A DNA stretch of 64,000 bases, from the NCBI GenBank assembly GCA_905147135.1, contig LR990046.1, positions 17,514,501 to 17,578,500 of the forward strand, given 5' to 3'. The notes under the pieces are model-generated. The model worked only from the letters and a program-made list of their open reading frames with translations. It was not told the DNA's origin and searched no databases. Positions 45,021 to 56,400 of the stretch are shown piece after piece. Within the stretch, counting starts at the first letter, position 1. The number at the start of each line of letters is the position of its first letter. Origin of the DNA: Blastobasis lacticolella (Eukaryota > Arthropoda > Insecta > Lepidoptera > Blastobasidae). The position numbers and the translations under genes are program-made.

Positions 45021-47436
45021 TAATGAAAATTGTTAGGAATGATTGTTCTCGAAGAATCTGCGACGAGTGTACGGCATTTCAGAATTCCGAGTTCGTACTT
45101 CGGCATACTTTGGCTTCCAGAGTTGCTCGGATTCTTGGAATTTTAGGTACTTGGAGATGTTTTACAAATTATTCACCGTAACTTCGCAGGAATTATTAGG
45201 TTTTGCTGGTGTAAAAGTATTTAGGTTTTACTTTTTTAGTAGGTACTTATACTATTGTGTATCCTATTGTGTTGTTGTGTGTATTGTGTATATTATGTAA
45301 GTTATTATCATTTTGACATTGCCATTATCTATTTGATCTGAATTATATCTCGCATATTTTGATTGGACATGCCAATGATTGTTATTTGTAATTTAATTAT
45401 TCAATTGTAGGTATTGTATTTTGATTATTGAAATTGACTATTGTTAGTTTTATACCATATACTATTATGACGATTGTATGTATAATACTTACTATAAATA
45501 AATATGAATATGAATATTATGAGTTTTAAGTAAATCTTAACCAAATATACCTACTTACATATTTTCCTCATAATTAATTATTTACATTAAAATTTACCGA
45601 AAACTATAGCACAATATGTGGCAAATAATAAGTGGCCGGCGACTGTCTCTCTGACCATTAGTTTGATTGTCTACCGCGATTGACATAAAAATGTTTCATG
45701 TTTAACCCGAAACTTTAAATCCTACACTTTTTCCTACAGTTCATGTATCCCACAAAACACCACTTTGTACCAACCAAATAGAACAATGAAATCAGGCTGT
45801 TATGAACGATATTTAAAATGGCAGATCCTATTGATGCAACCAGGAATCTCTTCATCTAAAACAACTTACTGAGCTAAATGTACTACAGGACAGTGCGCCA
45901 TCTTGTGATGGCAACTGGGTGAAGTGGACTCTCGAGCCTCTTTGTCCACCTGGGGCCCTTATAAGGGATGTAGGTCGCTCATCCATAAAGCCTAGAATAC
46001 TATACGCGGCTTGTTTCATGCTGGTACGGTGTGAGGCAATAGCTATAGTGCTATGCATAAAGGTTCAAGCTTCAGATAATTGGTTGAGAGGTAGGTACTG
46101 ACAAGATGTCGTTTGAAAACATGATGGCGCTTGCTTAGAAACCACAGTCTAATAAAATATCGTAGATGTTAAAAATTAATAAGTAATTAAATTATATTAT
46201 ATATAGTAGCTGTATTGAGGCAATGCAACAACGAGCCAGTATATTTTCCCACATTCTCATTGGATACTTATTTTAAATAGACCATGGCTGCTAAACAAGT
46301 ACCTATTGAAATCGTTGCCCTAATTCACATGATTAGATACATCCTGTATCGTAACTAGCATCCAAGTCGAAAAGACACATCGCTCTAATCGGTACCTACA
46401 TAAAGACAAGGATAATCATATGCAATTCCCGATCAGAATCTAACCCGATTTGGTGGAGCTTTGAATGGAATGTACGCTCCACGAAATCAGCAAATACTTG
46501 TAAGTACGGAGCTTCGAAGTAGGTAGGGCTCCCGAAGGCACAGTACAAACACATGTCGAGATTAACATCAGCCTATTGCGGCCCCGTGGCCTCAGCTGGG
46601 CCCTATCTGTCGTCGCCCCATGTTTACGTAGGGGCCGGATAGCCACGCTCACTTATTATGCCGACAGAGACGACGGAAGATTGTTGGGCTTGAACATGTA
46701 GATTTGGATTGGGACTCTTGTATAGTTCTAGGACTACTCATGTCTGGGGTTTCTTTTATGTTGAATATTACTGAATAACTTGTTTGTTAGAAAGAATGTT
46801 TCAAAATTTGTATTTATGTGGCACGATTTAGTATTTATTTTAATTATTAGGTACATTCTATTTATTTTGCTATACTATTTCGCACGCTTTAGAATTGGAA
46901 TTACTACTAGTAGAAATACGATCTCTGTAAAAACACCATCTCTCAAAGTTTACAAGTGTATTTTGTGACCGAGATTTTGAAAGGGCTACAACGTCCCTGA
47001 ATGCATGCCTGTATGCATTGCACGACTTCGGGCCTTAAATGTAAATAAATAGGTGGAAATAATTATGTTTATCCGTCAAGCCCGCGAGTTGAAATATAAC
47101 ATTGGTTGGGTTATGAAAACATCGGTCGATAGGTCCTATAGTATAGGTGTAGGTGTAAATCCTACATTTAATTTGTTGATGTTGTTGGTCGTATGACACG
47201 CGTGGCGATTACTTAGATGTGTTTATTGTCATTAAAATTTATATGTAAATACAGAGTATTTAAAGGAAGTAAAGCGCTGTAGACAGCGCAAGGTGACTAG
47301 TGTACTAGCTTGCTCGTACAATTATTGTATAGGTATGGAAAAAATTGACCACTTATCTTCAGAATACGGCAAAATTTTGAGTTTCGATTGCCACACATAC
47401 CTTGAAGTTATTAGCTTCAAAAATATAGTAGGTAGG

Positions 47437-47691
47437 TAGAGCTCGTCTAATCTAAAATGACGCGCCCCACTATCGCATTAACGCACACAAGCAAGTTTAA
47501 AATATGGACGCAATACATATACAAATGCCCTTGTAATTGGTCATTCAGTTGCCGGTCAGATTCAAACGTAGGAGCACGCGTCGTTCATTGGCTCCCACAC
47601 AGATGAAGTGTCGTTATCAATATTTGCACTCACACATCGAAATCAACTAACTAAGTAGTGGGGCGCGTCATTTTAGACTAGACGAGCTCTA
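47437..47691. mobile_element. MITE with ~36-bp inverted ends
   Basis: Left end TAGAGCTCGTCTAATCTAAA then ATGACGCGCCCCACTA. The right end is TAGTGGGGCGCGTCAT then TTTAGACTAGACGAGCTCTA, its reverse complement with one mismatch. The 255-bp element has no open frame. Target duplication is not clear. This is the only copy in the window. Confidence 0.85.
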
Positions 47692-50420
47692 CAGTGGGCA
47701 AACACCAGCCACCTGTTGGAAATGGCCTAGTGGCCAATTCGCTCAAAAGTAAAAACTATCATTACGATTTACTTCGATTAGGTTCCATCCTAGGAGCATA
47801 ATAGGTAAGCTTAACAAGTTGAGTTCTGTATGTAACATTAAGTCTAAAAATGTCTACGATTTTTATTGTGACCAGGGGCCTAATTCTCGCGCTGTGACAT
47901 CTCGAATTCGACATTTTTTCTAAACACCAATATCCATGATTATCTAATCACATTGAAATGTCTATTGCAGCCAAAAAATATTTTCTCAACTATCTTCGAC
48001 AGTCGTACCTATATTGTTGAAGATCAATTTTAGTAACGTTTCGATACAGTTTTTTTTATTGATAAATTGTCAAATTTGAGATGTCACAAGCGAAAATAGC
48101 CTGGTAGAAGCGCTCCGCTCGCCGACACTCACTCTACAGTCAGATGATGTGCGTACACGCATATCGAAGATTCGTTTACCTGGAAATAATAAACATATTG
48201 TAAGTACAGGGCAAATACCTCATGTGAAATCACTTATAAGTTAACCATTGTAAGCATTTGGATAGGGGGCTTACGTACTTTTTGAGAGGATTATCAAAAG
48301 GACAGTTATTCAGGCTCCAATTTTTTAAAGCTGCAAGTTACTCTTAAGGTAGAGTTTTTTTATCTACTGGTGTCCAAGTGATTGACAAAATAAAAAGGAT
48401 GAAAAGACGCCTTATGCCTCTATCCGGCATTGCATTGAACCTCGGATAGCAGAATGTGATCGATCAAAAACTAACTTTGTACGCAAGCGGGTGGTGGGTG
48501 GGTGATAGATGAGCTGTACTAAACGTAGTTCTATGAATAATTCATATTAGTTACCTACGTAAAGTTATAGCGGAGAACCTAAAAGGTTGTTAAAAACTTG
48601 GAGGGAAATAGTGCTAACTTGAGGCTGGATAGATAGCTTATATCTACATTTGATAGCGATCAGAAGGGGATGAAACCTTTTCGAAGTAAATCCAAATGAC
48701 AGTTCTCGGGCGAAACGTTAGCAAAGAAGATAATGCTACGCTAATTCGCCTGAAAACTTTCATTTCGATTAGGTTTCACCTTATTTTGGTCGTGCAGATA
48801 AATAAATACGGCCAGACTTATTCATGCTACTTAAAACCCAAATTTGTCTCCACTTTCCAAAGCTTAGGTAGTCACTGAGCAAACAAGTACACTCGTAACG
48901 CAATCGCAAAAAATGGCAACATCTTTATAAGACACATCTTTTCAACGGTAACCCAGCTTTGCAGCATTGTAACCAAAGTACAAAGGACATATTTTTGACT
49001 AATCCGAGCATTCTTCGCGCTAAAAGCACGGTCCAAGGAGTTTATAATAATGTGCAGCTAGAGTAGTTTTTTTTTTCCCTTTTTTTTTAAGGCAATGAAT
49101 GCGCGCCCGTACGGCCGGCGCGGTTACAAAATATTTGTTCAAACAGGAAGGAGTCCCGTAACGTTTCGTTCTCTTGGTTTCTTGTTATTTGTCACCCCTG
49201 GGTTACTCATATGCGGGTTCGTGTTACTGTGATTGTATTGCACCATTGCGGTTATTGTATCTCTATAATAAAAATAGTGTGTACAAAAATTAAAACCGCG
49301 ACTGCTGTTTCAAAATTGAAAAGCAAAAATGTGCCTTTCACGACATTCTGTTGCGCTGTGGATTATTTTACGTTCTATAAGTTGACGAAACCAAATATTG
49401 ATGCCTTATTTCATAACCACAACATATGCTATGACCAAACACAGCGCTACCGGTAGTGCCCTAATTTCTACCCACATTTTTATAGTTGCAATCAAAACAA
49501 ACACTTCTGATGAACATAAACATAATTTTGACATTAGAGTTCAGAATGTAATGTCGATATAATGGAAGAACCTAGGTACCTATACCTACAATAAATTTAT
49601 CGATAACTTATTACTTTATTCCAATTACACGACAACAGTAGGTACTCGTACCTACAACCGAAAATTCTTGTTCTGATTAGATCGTAAGTATCTACGTCAA
49701 AAACAAATAATATTTGCAGTTTCGATAGAGATAGTTTAGGTACTTGCAACATAATAAAGAAAAATTTACACCACCTATAGTTGTTTCCATAAATTCCTAG
49801 AACATTATTCGATAATCGATTCACCCATCTATTTCTAATCGATATCGCCACAACCAACACTAGCTGCCATAAGAACTTATCTGTTGCGGTTTGGCTCTGC
49901 GAGAATTATGGGCCACTCAGTTTAGCTATTTCAGCTCGAGAGTCGTAAACGCGAGCAAGAATTTACATATTCTATTTTTACTGTGGCAATTCGTCATTTT
50001 TGGATGTTTTATTGCGAATTCTTGGACAGATTTCCCGGGCGCGTTATTGCGTTCTGAAATATGGCCGTTTGACTTAAATACGCCTTGTCTTTCGTTGTGA
50101 TCGTGTTGTGGGCGGCGCTTTAGGCGTGACACCCTTGTACGCCTATTAAATACATTTTATAGGCATGTCGCTTTTATGGCCTAGTTTAGGTCAAGACGTC
50201 CACTATATCACTGCTGGGCTAGGAAGTGGACGAGTTGGGAAAGTGGACGATGTCGTCCGAATGGTTCTCATCCATCAGCTGAAACTTGACAGTCAAGGAC
50301 CTTACTCACTAGTGACACCAACAGGTAGGAAAAAATACGTCCGACTTCCCTGCACGGCTAGCACAAGTGTACAATAAGCTATAAAAGGCGCGATATAGTA
50401 CTGCAATCTTTCGTCTTACT

Positions 50421-50675
50421 ATTCGATGGTTCAATGGTAAACATGCCGGTCTGCCACGCAAGAGGTCCCGGGTTCGATTCCCGGCCAGGCAAAAATTTAA
50501 ATGATGAATTTTAATTTCTGTTACGGGTCTGGGTGTTCTATGTATAATAAGTATGTATTTAAAAAAAAACTATTTAAGTAGTAAATCAGTTATCTAGCAC
50601 CCATAGTACAAGCTTTGCTTAGTTTGGGGCTAGGTGGCGCTGTGTGAATTTGTCCACGAATATTTATTTATTTAT
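50421..50675 (+). repeat. SINE family A, full length
   Basis: ATTCGATGGTTCAATGGTAA, GGTCCCGGGTTCGATTCCCG and the GGGGCTAGGTGGCGCTGTGT end are nearly identical to 26822-27072, including the ATTTATTTATTTATT tail. High identity between the two copies suggests recent activity. Confidence 0.92.
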
Positions 50676-52199
50676 TGGAAGAAAGAAACAAACGCTCTCT
50701 CGGCACCTTGTGCTAGCCGTGCTTACGTTAGCCCTAGCGCCCATTCACGTCCCCGACGCATTACAATGCAACGCACAATATCCATCCACGATTTATTTAT
50801 CCACATCAGTCAATAAGTCTTGCAGAACTGCCTACATGCCATAATCAACGAGTGAACGACCTCCGCGCTAAAATATAGATTTACATAGATGCAGCGCATC
50901 TAGAATGAATCCCTTAACCTTTTGAGAGCTGCAGGGCGGAAAGCGACGACAGTCGTTTGCTTATGTCTATATCTACAGTAACACAACTTACAAGTTGTCG
51001 CATCTCACAAGTTATGTGTCTACACTTTAAAATAATTACTAAGTTACTACCTACTTCTATAATATTTGTAGTGTCTACTTTGTATGTTGTAATACACACA
51101 TGCATGTCACAATAACTTGTAGTTTTACAGTTTATTGTCAAACTAGTGCTATAAGTGTGAACCTTTAATTAGCTTATTGTAATCCAAACTAAGTTTATCC
51201 AAATTTCTATAGCTGTTGGATTGCCATACTTAAAAAAATAAAAAAAATACACACATAATAGTGTAAGTACTATACTTAGGTATACTTTTCCACTCCTCTA
51301 CTCTCATTACTTTTAAATATAGAGTTATTAAAAAAGTGTGAGTAACTATCAATTAATATGAATTAAAATAATGCCGGTTGGTAGATATTTAGTACCTAGA
51401 ATCTATTGAGGCGGTTATTGCCGAGTAGCAGAACTGTTGCACGGTCAACCGACCCGCTTACCAACCTCAACAAACCGCCAAGCCGAACCCTAGACTACGC
51501 AATTGGAGGCACCAGTAGATTCACGTGGGCAGTATACGCGTAGCAATAACAAAACGCTATCTTTAGCCGGGCGGCGAGCCGGCATAAGTAAACAGCGGTG
51601 CGTCGACGCGGTCAATATCCCACCGCAAATAGACGGAAATGCGTTTGTCGTGAGCTGCGCCCGCGCATACGGCCTCAGATTTAAGACCCGCCTATGAAAG
51701 GGTTAACCAACATTCCCAATACGAAAACAGAACGATTTTGTGGTTAATCGTTTGGCTCGGATCGTTTACGCGAGGGTTAGAAACACCATACGGAAGTTAC
51801 TTAAGTACATAAATAAGGCTTATGATCACTTTGGCGATATTGTAATTCAACGCAATCCTTAACGAAATAAAATCGTCTGGAATATCGTAGCGACAGAGGA
51901 TAATCGCCAGAGATAAAGCTTCGAAGGATTGTCAAGTTCAAGTGGCAGTAGACTAGGGCCAGGGTTTGCGGAACAGACGGCCTCTCGCTGTGGCAGTAAA
52001 GTAATGTACTTTATGCATATGCAATGTAGTATGTTCTCAACTTAGATTAAGGATGTAATGGGAATCTGAATAAAGTATTGTGTATGTATATGTCAGTGTG
52101 GTGACAATGTATACCTTAGCAAGACGCAGCGTGTGCAGGTCTCCTGCAAGGTGGAACGATATAGCTGGATGCGGACGGCAAAATACCGGCTTTTATAGA

Positions 52200-52395
52200 G
52201 ATCTTTGAGGGAGGCATATGCCTAGCTGTGGGCGTCTTTCAGCTGATATGATGATTCATGTAAGTATATTGAGTGCTTTCACATAGATTAGATAGAGTTC
52301 ACGTAGATCTTTGGGGGAGGCATATGCCTAGCTGTGGGCGTCTTTCGGCTGATATGATGATTCGTGTAAGTATATCAAGTTCTTTCACCGTCGTA
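52200..52395 (+). repeat. 106-bp tandem duplication of a LINE 3' end
   Basis: AGATCTTTGAGGGAGGCATA starts at 52200 and recurs as AGATCTTTGGGGGAGGCATA at 52306. Both copies go on through TGCCTAGCTGTGGGCGTCTT, GCTGATATGATGATTC and GTAAGTATAT. The sequence is the common LINE end seen in reverse at 30684-30790, so the element end itself has been tandemly duplicated. Confidence 0.88.
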
Positions 52396-52633
52396 TAGAG
52401 AGTAAATACCTGATGTCGAGTGTGTCTTGCATCAATTGGAATGGGATACTTTCCATTACTTCCCAGTAATTTTATTGTAAATTCCATGGCGGCGATGGTC
52501 AAGTGCTAAAGTTAACTTAAATCGCAGTTTTATGACGGGCCTCGACGAGCTGTTGTGTTAAATACTCGGGATGTGACCCCAGCGTTTCGTATGACACTTC
52601 ATTGATTCACAGGACTCTCCTAGTGCTCTTAAA

Positions 52634-52682
52634 ACTTAAAACATAGTAGGGACAAACTCTTAGACTTAAAACATAGTAGGGA
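52634..52682 (+). repeat. 30-bp direct repeat, two copies
   Basis: ACTTAAAACATAGTAGGGA occurs at 52634 and again at 52664, giving a 30-bp period with a diverged spacer (CAAACTCTTAG). Confidence 0.85.
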
Positions 52683-52689
52683 TAAAGAG

Positions 52690-52815
52690 AAATACAATAA
52701 ATCGACCAATGCGATGCCAAAAAAGACCCCAGCTCAGCATAAGCAGAGGATGCGGTGACTGCTTACCATCAGGCAGGCCGCAAGCTTGTTTGCCACCTTA
52801 GTGGTATAAAAAAAA
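52690..52815 (+). repeat. Composite repeat: GCGATGCCAAAAAAG block plus LINE 3' end
   Basis: ACCAATGCGATGCCAAAAAA and GACCCC also occur at 56350-56380. Here the block is followed directly by the family-1 LINE end (GCGGTGACTGCTTACCATCA, GCTTGTTTGCCACCTTAGTG, GTATAAAAAAAA). Confidence 0.6.
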
Positions 52816-53142
52816 AGCTACAGCAAGTGCTGCAACTGTAACCACTTGCTTTTATTCAGCACTCTCCCAGATGGATTAAAGCGTTAATATCGTCTAAATA
52901 TTTAACTTAAGTTACGTTTAGGCTTAGCGACTTCAACAATGGCCGATGCAATTTTGCAAGAATTTGTAATGTAATGAATGACTAAACTATTCACGTCAAA
53001 AGTTACCGTGTCCCTCGAACCCGAAGGCTTTTATTCGGATTACATTTGGAAGTTGGTAGTGTGATCGTTTGCTGCCTTCCTCAAGAGCGAAACCGTAGGT
53101 TTAGGTTAGGAGCGAGGCCGTAGAGTACCTTTTTATGTAATA

Positions 53143-53185
53143 CGGCAGATAAACAGGCAAGCGGGCTGGCTCCCTTATGGAAAGA
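53143..53185 (-). repeat. LINE 3'-end family 1 scrap
   Basis: AATACGGCAGATAAACAGGC and AAGCGGGCTGGCTCCCTTAT match a short part of the family-1 end in reverse. A SINE family B tail scrap (CAATATCGGAGTTGTGCTCT) follows at about 53225. Confidence 0.5.
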
Positions 53186-53261
53186 CCTACACGTTGACTC
53201 TCAATAAAGTAATTGCCTTGGGGTCAATATCGGAGTTGTGCTCTCACTACCAACCGGAGTA

Positions 53262-53523
53262 TTCAGGCGTTTGGGCCCGGCCTGGTTTTGGCCCGCGGGC
53301 TGAAATCCTGATTAATTAAAATTATTATTTTACCTCAAACGTTAGGGCCTGCAGTTAAAAATGTCCTAAAAGAAGTCGGGAGTAGGTTTTAGGACAGTCG
53401 GGGAAAAACATATTTTTAATAGCATTTTTAACTGCGGCCCAAACGTCTGAGGAAAAATTATAATTTTTATTAATCAGGTGTTTCGGCCTGCGCGCCAAAA
53501 CCAGACCGGGCTGAAACGCCTGA
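53262..53523. mobile_element. Fold-back element, copy 2 (TTCAGGCGTTT ends)
   Basis: Left end TTCAGGCGTTTGGGCCCGGC and TGGTTTTGGCCCGCGGGC face the right end GCGCGCCAAAACCAGACCGG and GCTGAAACGCCTGAA. The layout of inner inverted blocks (AACGTTAGGGCC against GGCCCAAACGTCTGAGG) is as in 16945-17201. The outer ends are better preserved than in copy 1. No open frame. Confidence 0.85.
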
Positions 53524-54164
53524 ACACACACCTACGTAGCTTATAATTACTATACCTAGTGATTATTTTTAAAGTGTAGGTAACACTTTCAGAGTAAATA
53601 GACTACGCACAAACACTTCATTCACACTGCATTAAATTCAAAAAATTCATCTCTTTTTGTCTTCACGCCCCCACCTCTACAAACGTTATAACCTCTCTTT
53701 GGTATTTCTCTCTCTGAAAACGCAAATATGCAAAATTACAAAGCCTCTGGGGCTATATTGTCATCCCGTCGTCCAGCCATGATTGATGGCCCGCGATACG
53801 CAGCAATTTAATGGAGATTGTTATGTTTGCCACCTGCCCTGCTACACGATATCCTTGTCGCGTTTACCTGTCTCGCTCACTTCCTTAGCGTGTAACAGAG
53901 ACGGGTAGGGGCTTTCAGGGGCGCTGTTCTCGCGCGTAATTTGATGAACGATCAATTTGCGCTGCCTGTTTTGCAGGAGCTGTTTGTGAAGCCTCAGGGT
54001 TGCGATGTCATGCTTGCCGCGTCCGTCGTTCCCTACAGCCAGGGCTGCCTAATGGCCCGTCAAATTGTCTATTTAGCTAAATTGGTACCCATTAGAGCTT
54101 CTACGAATGTAATCAAGTAACGACATGCTACCTCACATCTTGTAATAATCTATCTTGGTGATAA

Positions 54165-54282
54165 TGTACCGATTGTCCTCTCGTGCATGGTTGCGCTCAG
54201 TGCATGGCGGATTCTGGACCGAACTCGGTACCTTTCGATTACGAGCCGGACCCGTTAGCCATTAGGCCGTTAACGCATTATT
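54165..54282 (-). repeat. SINE family B with internal deletion
   Basis: The tail (GATAATGTACCGATTGTCCT, TCTCGTGCAT) lies next to a tRNA-like head read on the minus strand (GGCCTAATGGCTAACGGGTC, GAGTTCGGTCCAGAA). The body between them is missing. Confidence 0.55.
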
Positions 54283-55075
54283 TTACACGTAATTTTAATC
54301 AAATCCATATAAAAGACATCAACGGGGACTTCTCTCGCGTTGAACTCTTTTGTACATAGGTACATTAAAAATGGTCTCAATACCTCACATATTATATGGT
54401 AGAAAATCTGAAGGTCGGATGGATGATCCGCAGGGTAAGCAGTGAGTATGATTACATCACCTAGTTCTCACATTTACAACGCGTTTGTGGTTCTCGATTA
54501 TGTAAGTATGATATAGTTCAGTCTATATCTTATGATATGATTGGGCTGTTGCATTATTTGTCGTTTGTACAAAAAATTCAAGTATGACAATATTCGTCAC
54601 CTTAAGTATATTACGTAAATTTGCACCATTACAGGGCAAATTGGTGCAACCTATGGCGATCATTGATGGCTCATTGACTATGCTTTTCCTATTCAATGTT
54701 TCAGTGTTCCGTGACCTACTTTCAAACCGTAACATGTGCGAGCAACCCGTCAATTAACTTCGAACCTTCATTCCACTAGATACTCACACATACTGTTCAA
54801 AAGCCTCGGTCGTAATACCCGTAATTGATTGACAATTCAACACAACAGTGCATTACAAAGTCTTTGTAACTCATAGCGTTGAAATTGTCTCGTCTCGAAG
54901 GCTCAAAGTATATCGGTTTCGTTTGAAGTTATATGTATTTTAATATCGTACACGCAGTTTGCTACTAGGCCAATGTCACGATGGTTAGAGCGATGACTTC
55001 ACATTCGGTTTGGTAGGCCTGTTGCCACTGGTTTGCTGGCATTCAGTCATGCTTGGCCTAACTATACCACATAAC

Positions 55076-55429
55076 TAGTGTTGCCAACCCTACTATATAA
55101 TATAGTATCCTACTGTTTTAGGTGTTCGTCTACTATTATTGTAAAATTTTAAAACAGTAGGCGAATCTACTATATTTTATCAGCAAAATTACTTTTCAGT
55201 ATCACATACTGTAAAATGAAATGCGTCCTGAATTTTAATTTTAACAATTCACAAATAACACAATTGAACACCATCTAAAAATTTGATTGTATAAATAATT
55301 ATAAAGCGTTCCTTAATATTACTCATCACCAAAGAAATATATTTTATTATTCATTCCCTATCTACTATATTTTTATAGCTACTGAATCCGATAATACCAT
55401 ATTTGGACTTTAAAAAGTTGGCATTCCTA
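55076..55429 (+). mobile_element. Non-autonomous hAT-like element, copy 2
   Basis: Ends TAGTGTTGCCAAC and GTTGGCATTCCTA, with CACATAAC repeated exactly on both sides (55068-55075 and 55430-55437). It is 354 bp. The inside shares ACCCTACTATATAATATAGT and ACTACTGT-type phrases with the copy at 60527-60900. Confidence 0.9.
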
Positions 55430-56224
55430 CACATAACTGATACGGCAAACACAATAAATCAACTAAAACCTACACTTATGACTAACATTGCTACTGTATT
55501 TGCCAAGTTATTGTTGCTAATAATTTCAACTTGAAATTTATGTAAAAAACATATCGACAAGTAGGTACCTCATTTGTCGTACAGACATACCTAAGTAACC
55601 TACACCGAAACTGCTGGCGTCTAGCTGTTGATAGATCCGAGTACTCGACCCACTCCAAAATCTAGTAGGTAAGTATATTACAAGGTCAACAAAAAGGTCC
55701 GTAGCTCCATACCTCTTTTTAAATTGTCCGCACCGAATTTGTACTCCTTGATATTATGTACGTTTTGGACCACTTTTTTGCGATTAGAAACTCATTCAAT
55801 TTATCGAATTCCTATCGAAATATGAACGAATAGCTAGCTAGTTTAGCTAGGAACTGTCTCACACAGCACAACCTTAAAGCTCGCTTTTCCAAGCATAGAT
55901 TTTGTTCAGCTACACAATGTGCACAAGAGTGGTAGCGGCGACATCGTACGAACAAACTGTGCTAGATGCCGAATAGATAAGATAAAACCGAGCAAAGGGA
56001 TTTGAATGAGTCGTGCCGCTTGTTCCTCTAATCCTATCCCTGATACGGAGCCAGGGTGTTCCTAATTATAGCCCTATCTTAAGATAAAACGGCTATGGAG
56101 TCCATGTTGGGCATCGGAAAGGGAATTTACGACAGTACGGAACACAGTCACGGAAATTCCAGCTAAGTCACAGCGTTGATAGGGTCTTATGAGTTCTGCT
56201 ACACAACAAGTTCAAGTGCAATTC

Positions 56225-56400
56225 AAATAGACATAGACATAGTCATTATTTATTTTGGCATCACAAAATTCATAAGCGTTTACATATTAAGAACACTTCA
56301 ATCCTCATCAAAAACAAAGTAGGTACAAACACTCAAATACAATAAATTATGGACCAATGCGATGCCAAAAAAGACCCCCGCTAGCTTCAACAAGTGCTGC
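56225..56400 (+). repeat. Interspersed repeat, ATTTATTTTGGCATCAC type
   Basis: ATAGACATAGACATAGTCAT, TATTTATTTTGGCATCACAA and GACCAATGCGATGCCAAAAA form one unit. The GCGATGCCAAAAAAGACCCC block recurs at 52715, and the AGACATAGAC/TGGCAT part recurs in reverse near 14420-14455. Confidence 0.5.

Larger units (their letters stand above)
37901..47436. other. Intronic/upstream stretch, no gene recognised
   Basis: It contains SINE family B copies (38535-38805, 44930-45020), LINE 3' ends (42538-42665, 44010-44115, 44605-44740), a TATC microsatellite at a LINE-like end (41470-41529) and an AT/GT-rich run ending in AATAAATATGAATATGAATA (about 45230-45520). The rest, including 39000-41400 and 45600-47400, is unrecognised. 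Confidence 0.6.
47692..53261. other. Intronic/upstream stretch, no gene recognised
   Basis: It holds a SINE family A copy (50421-50675), a 106-bp tandem duplication (52200-52395), a 30-bp direct repeat (52634-52682) and a LINE 3' end (52690-52815). A moderately GC-rich unrecognised patch lies at 51490-51700. The rest is AT-rich and unrecognised. Confidence 0.6.
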
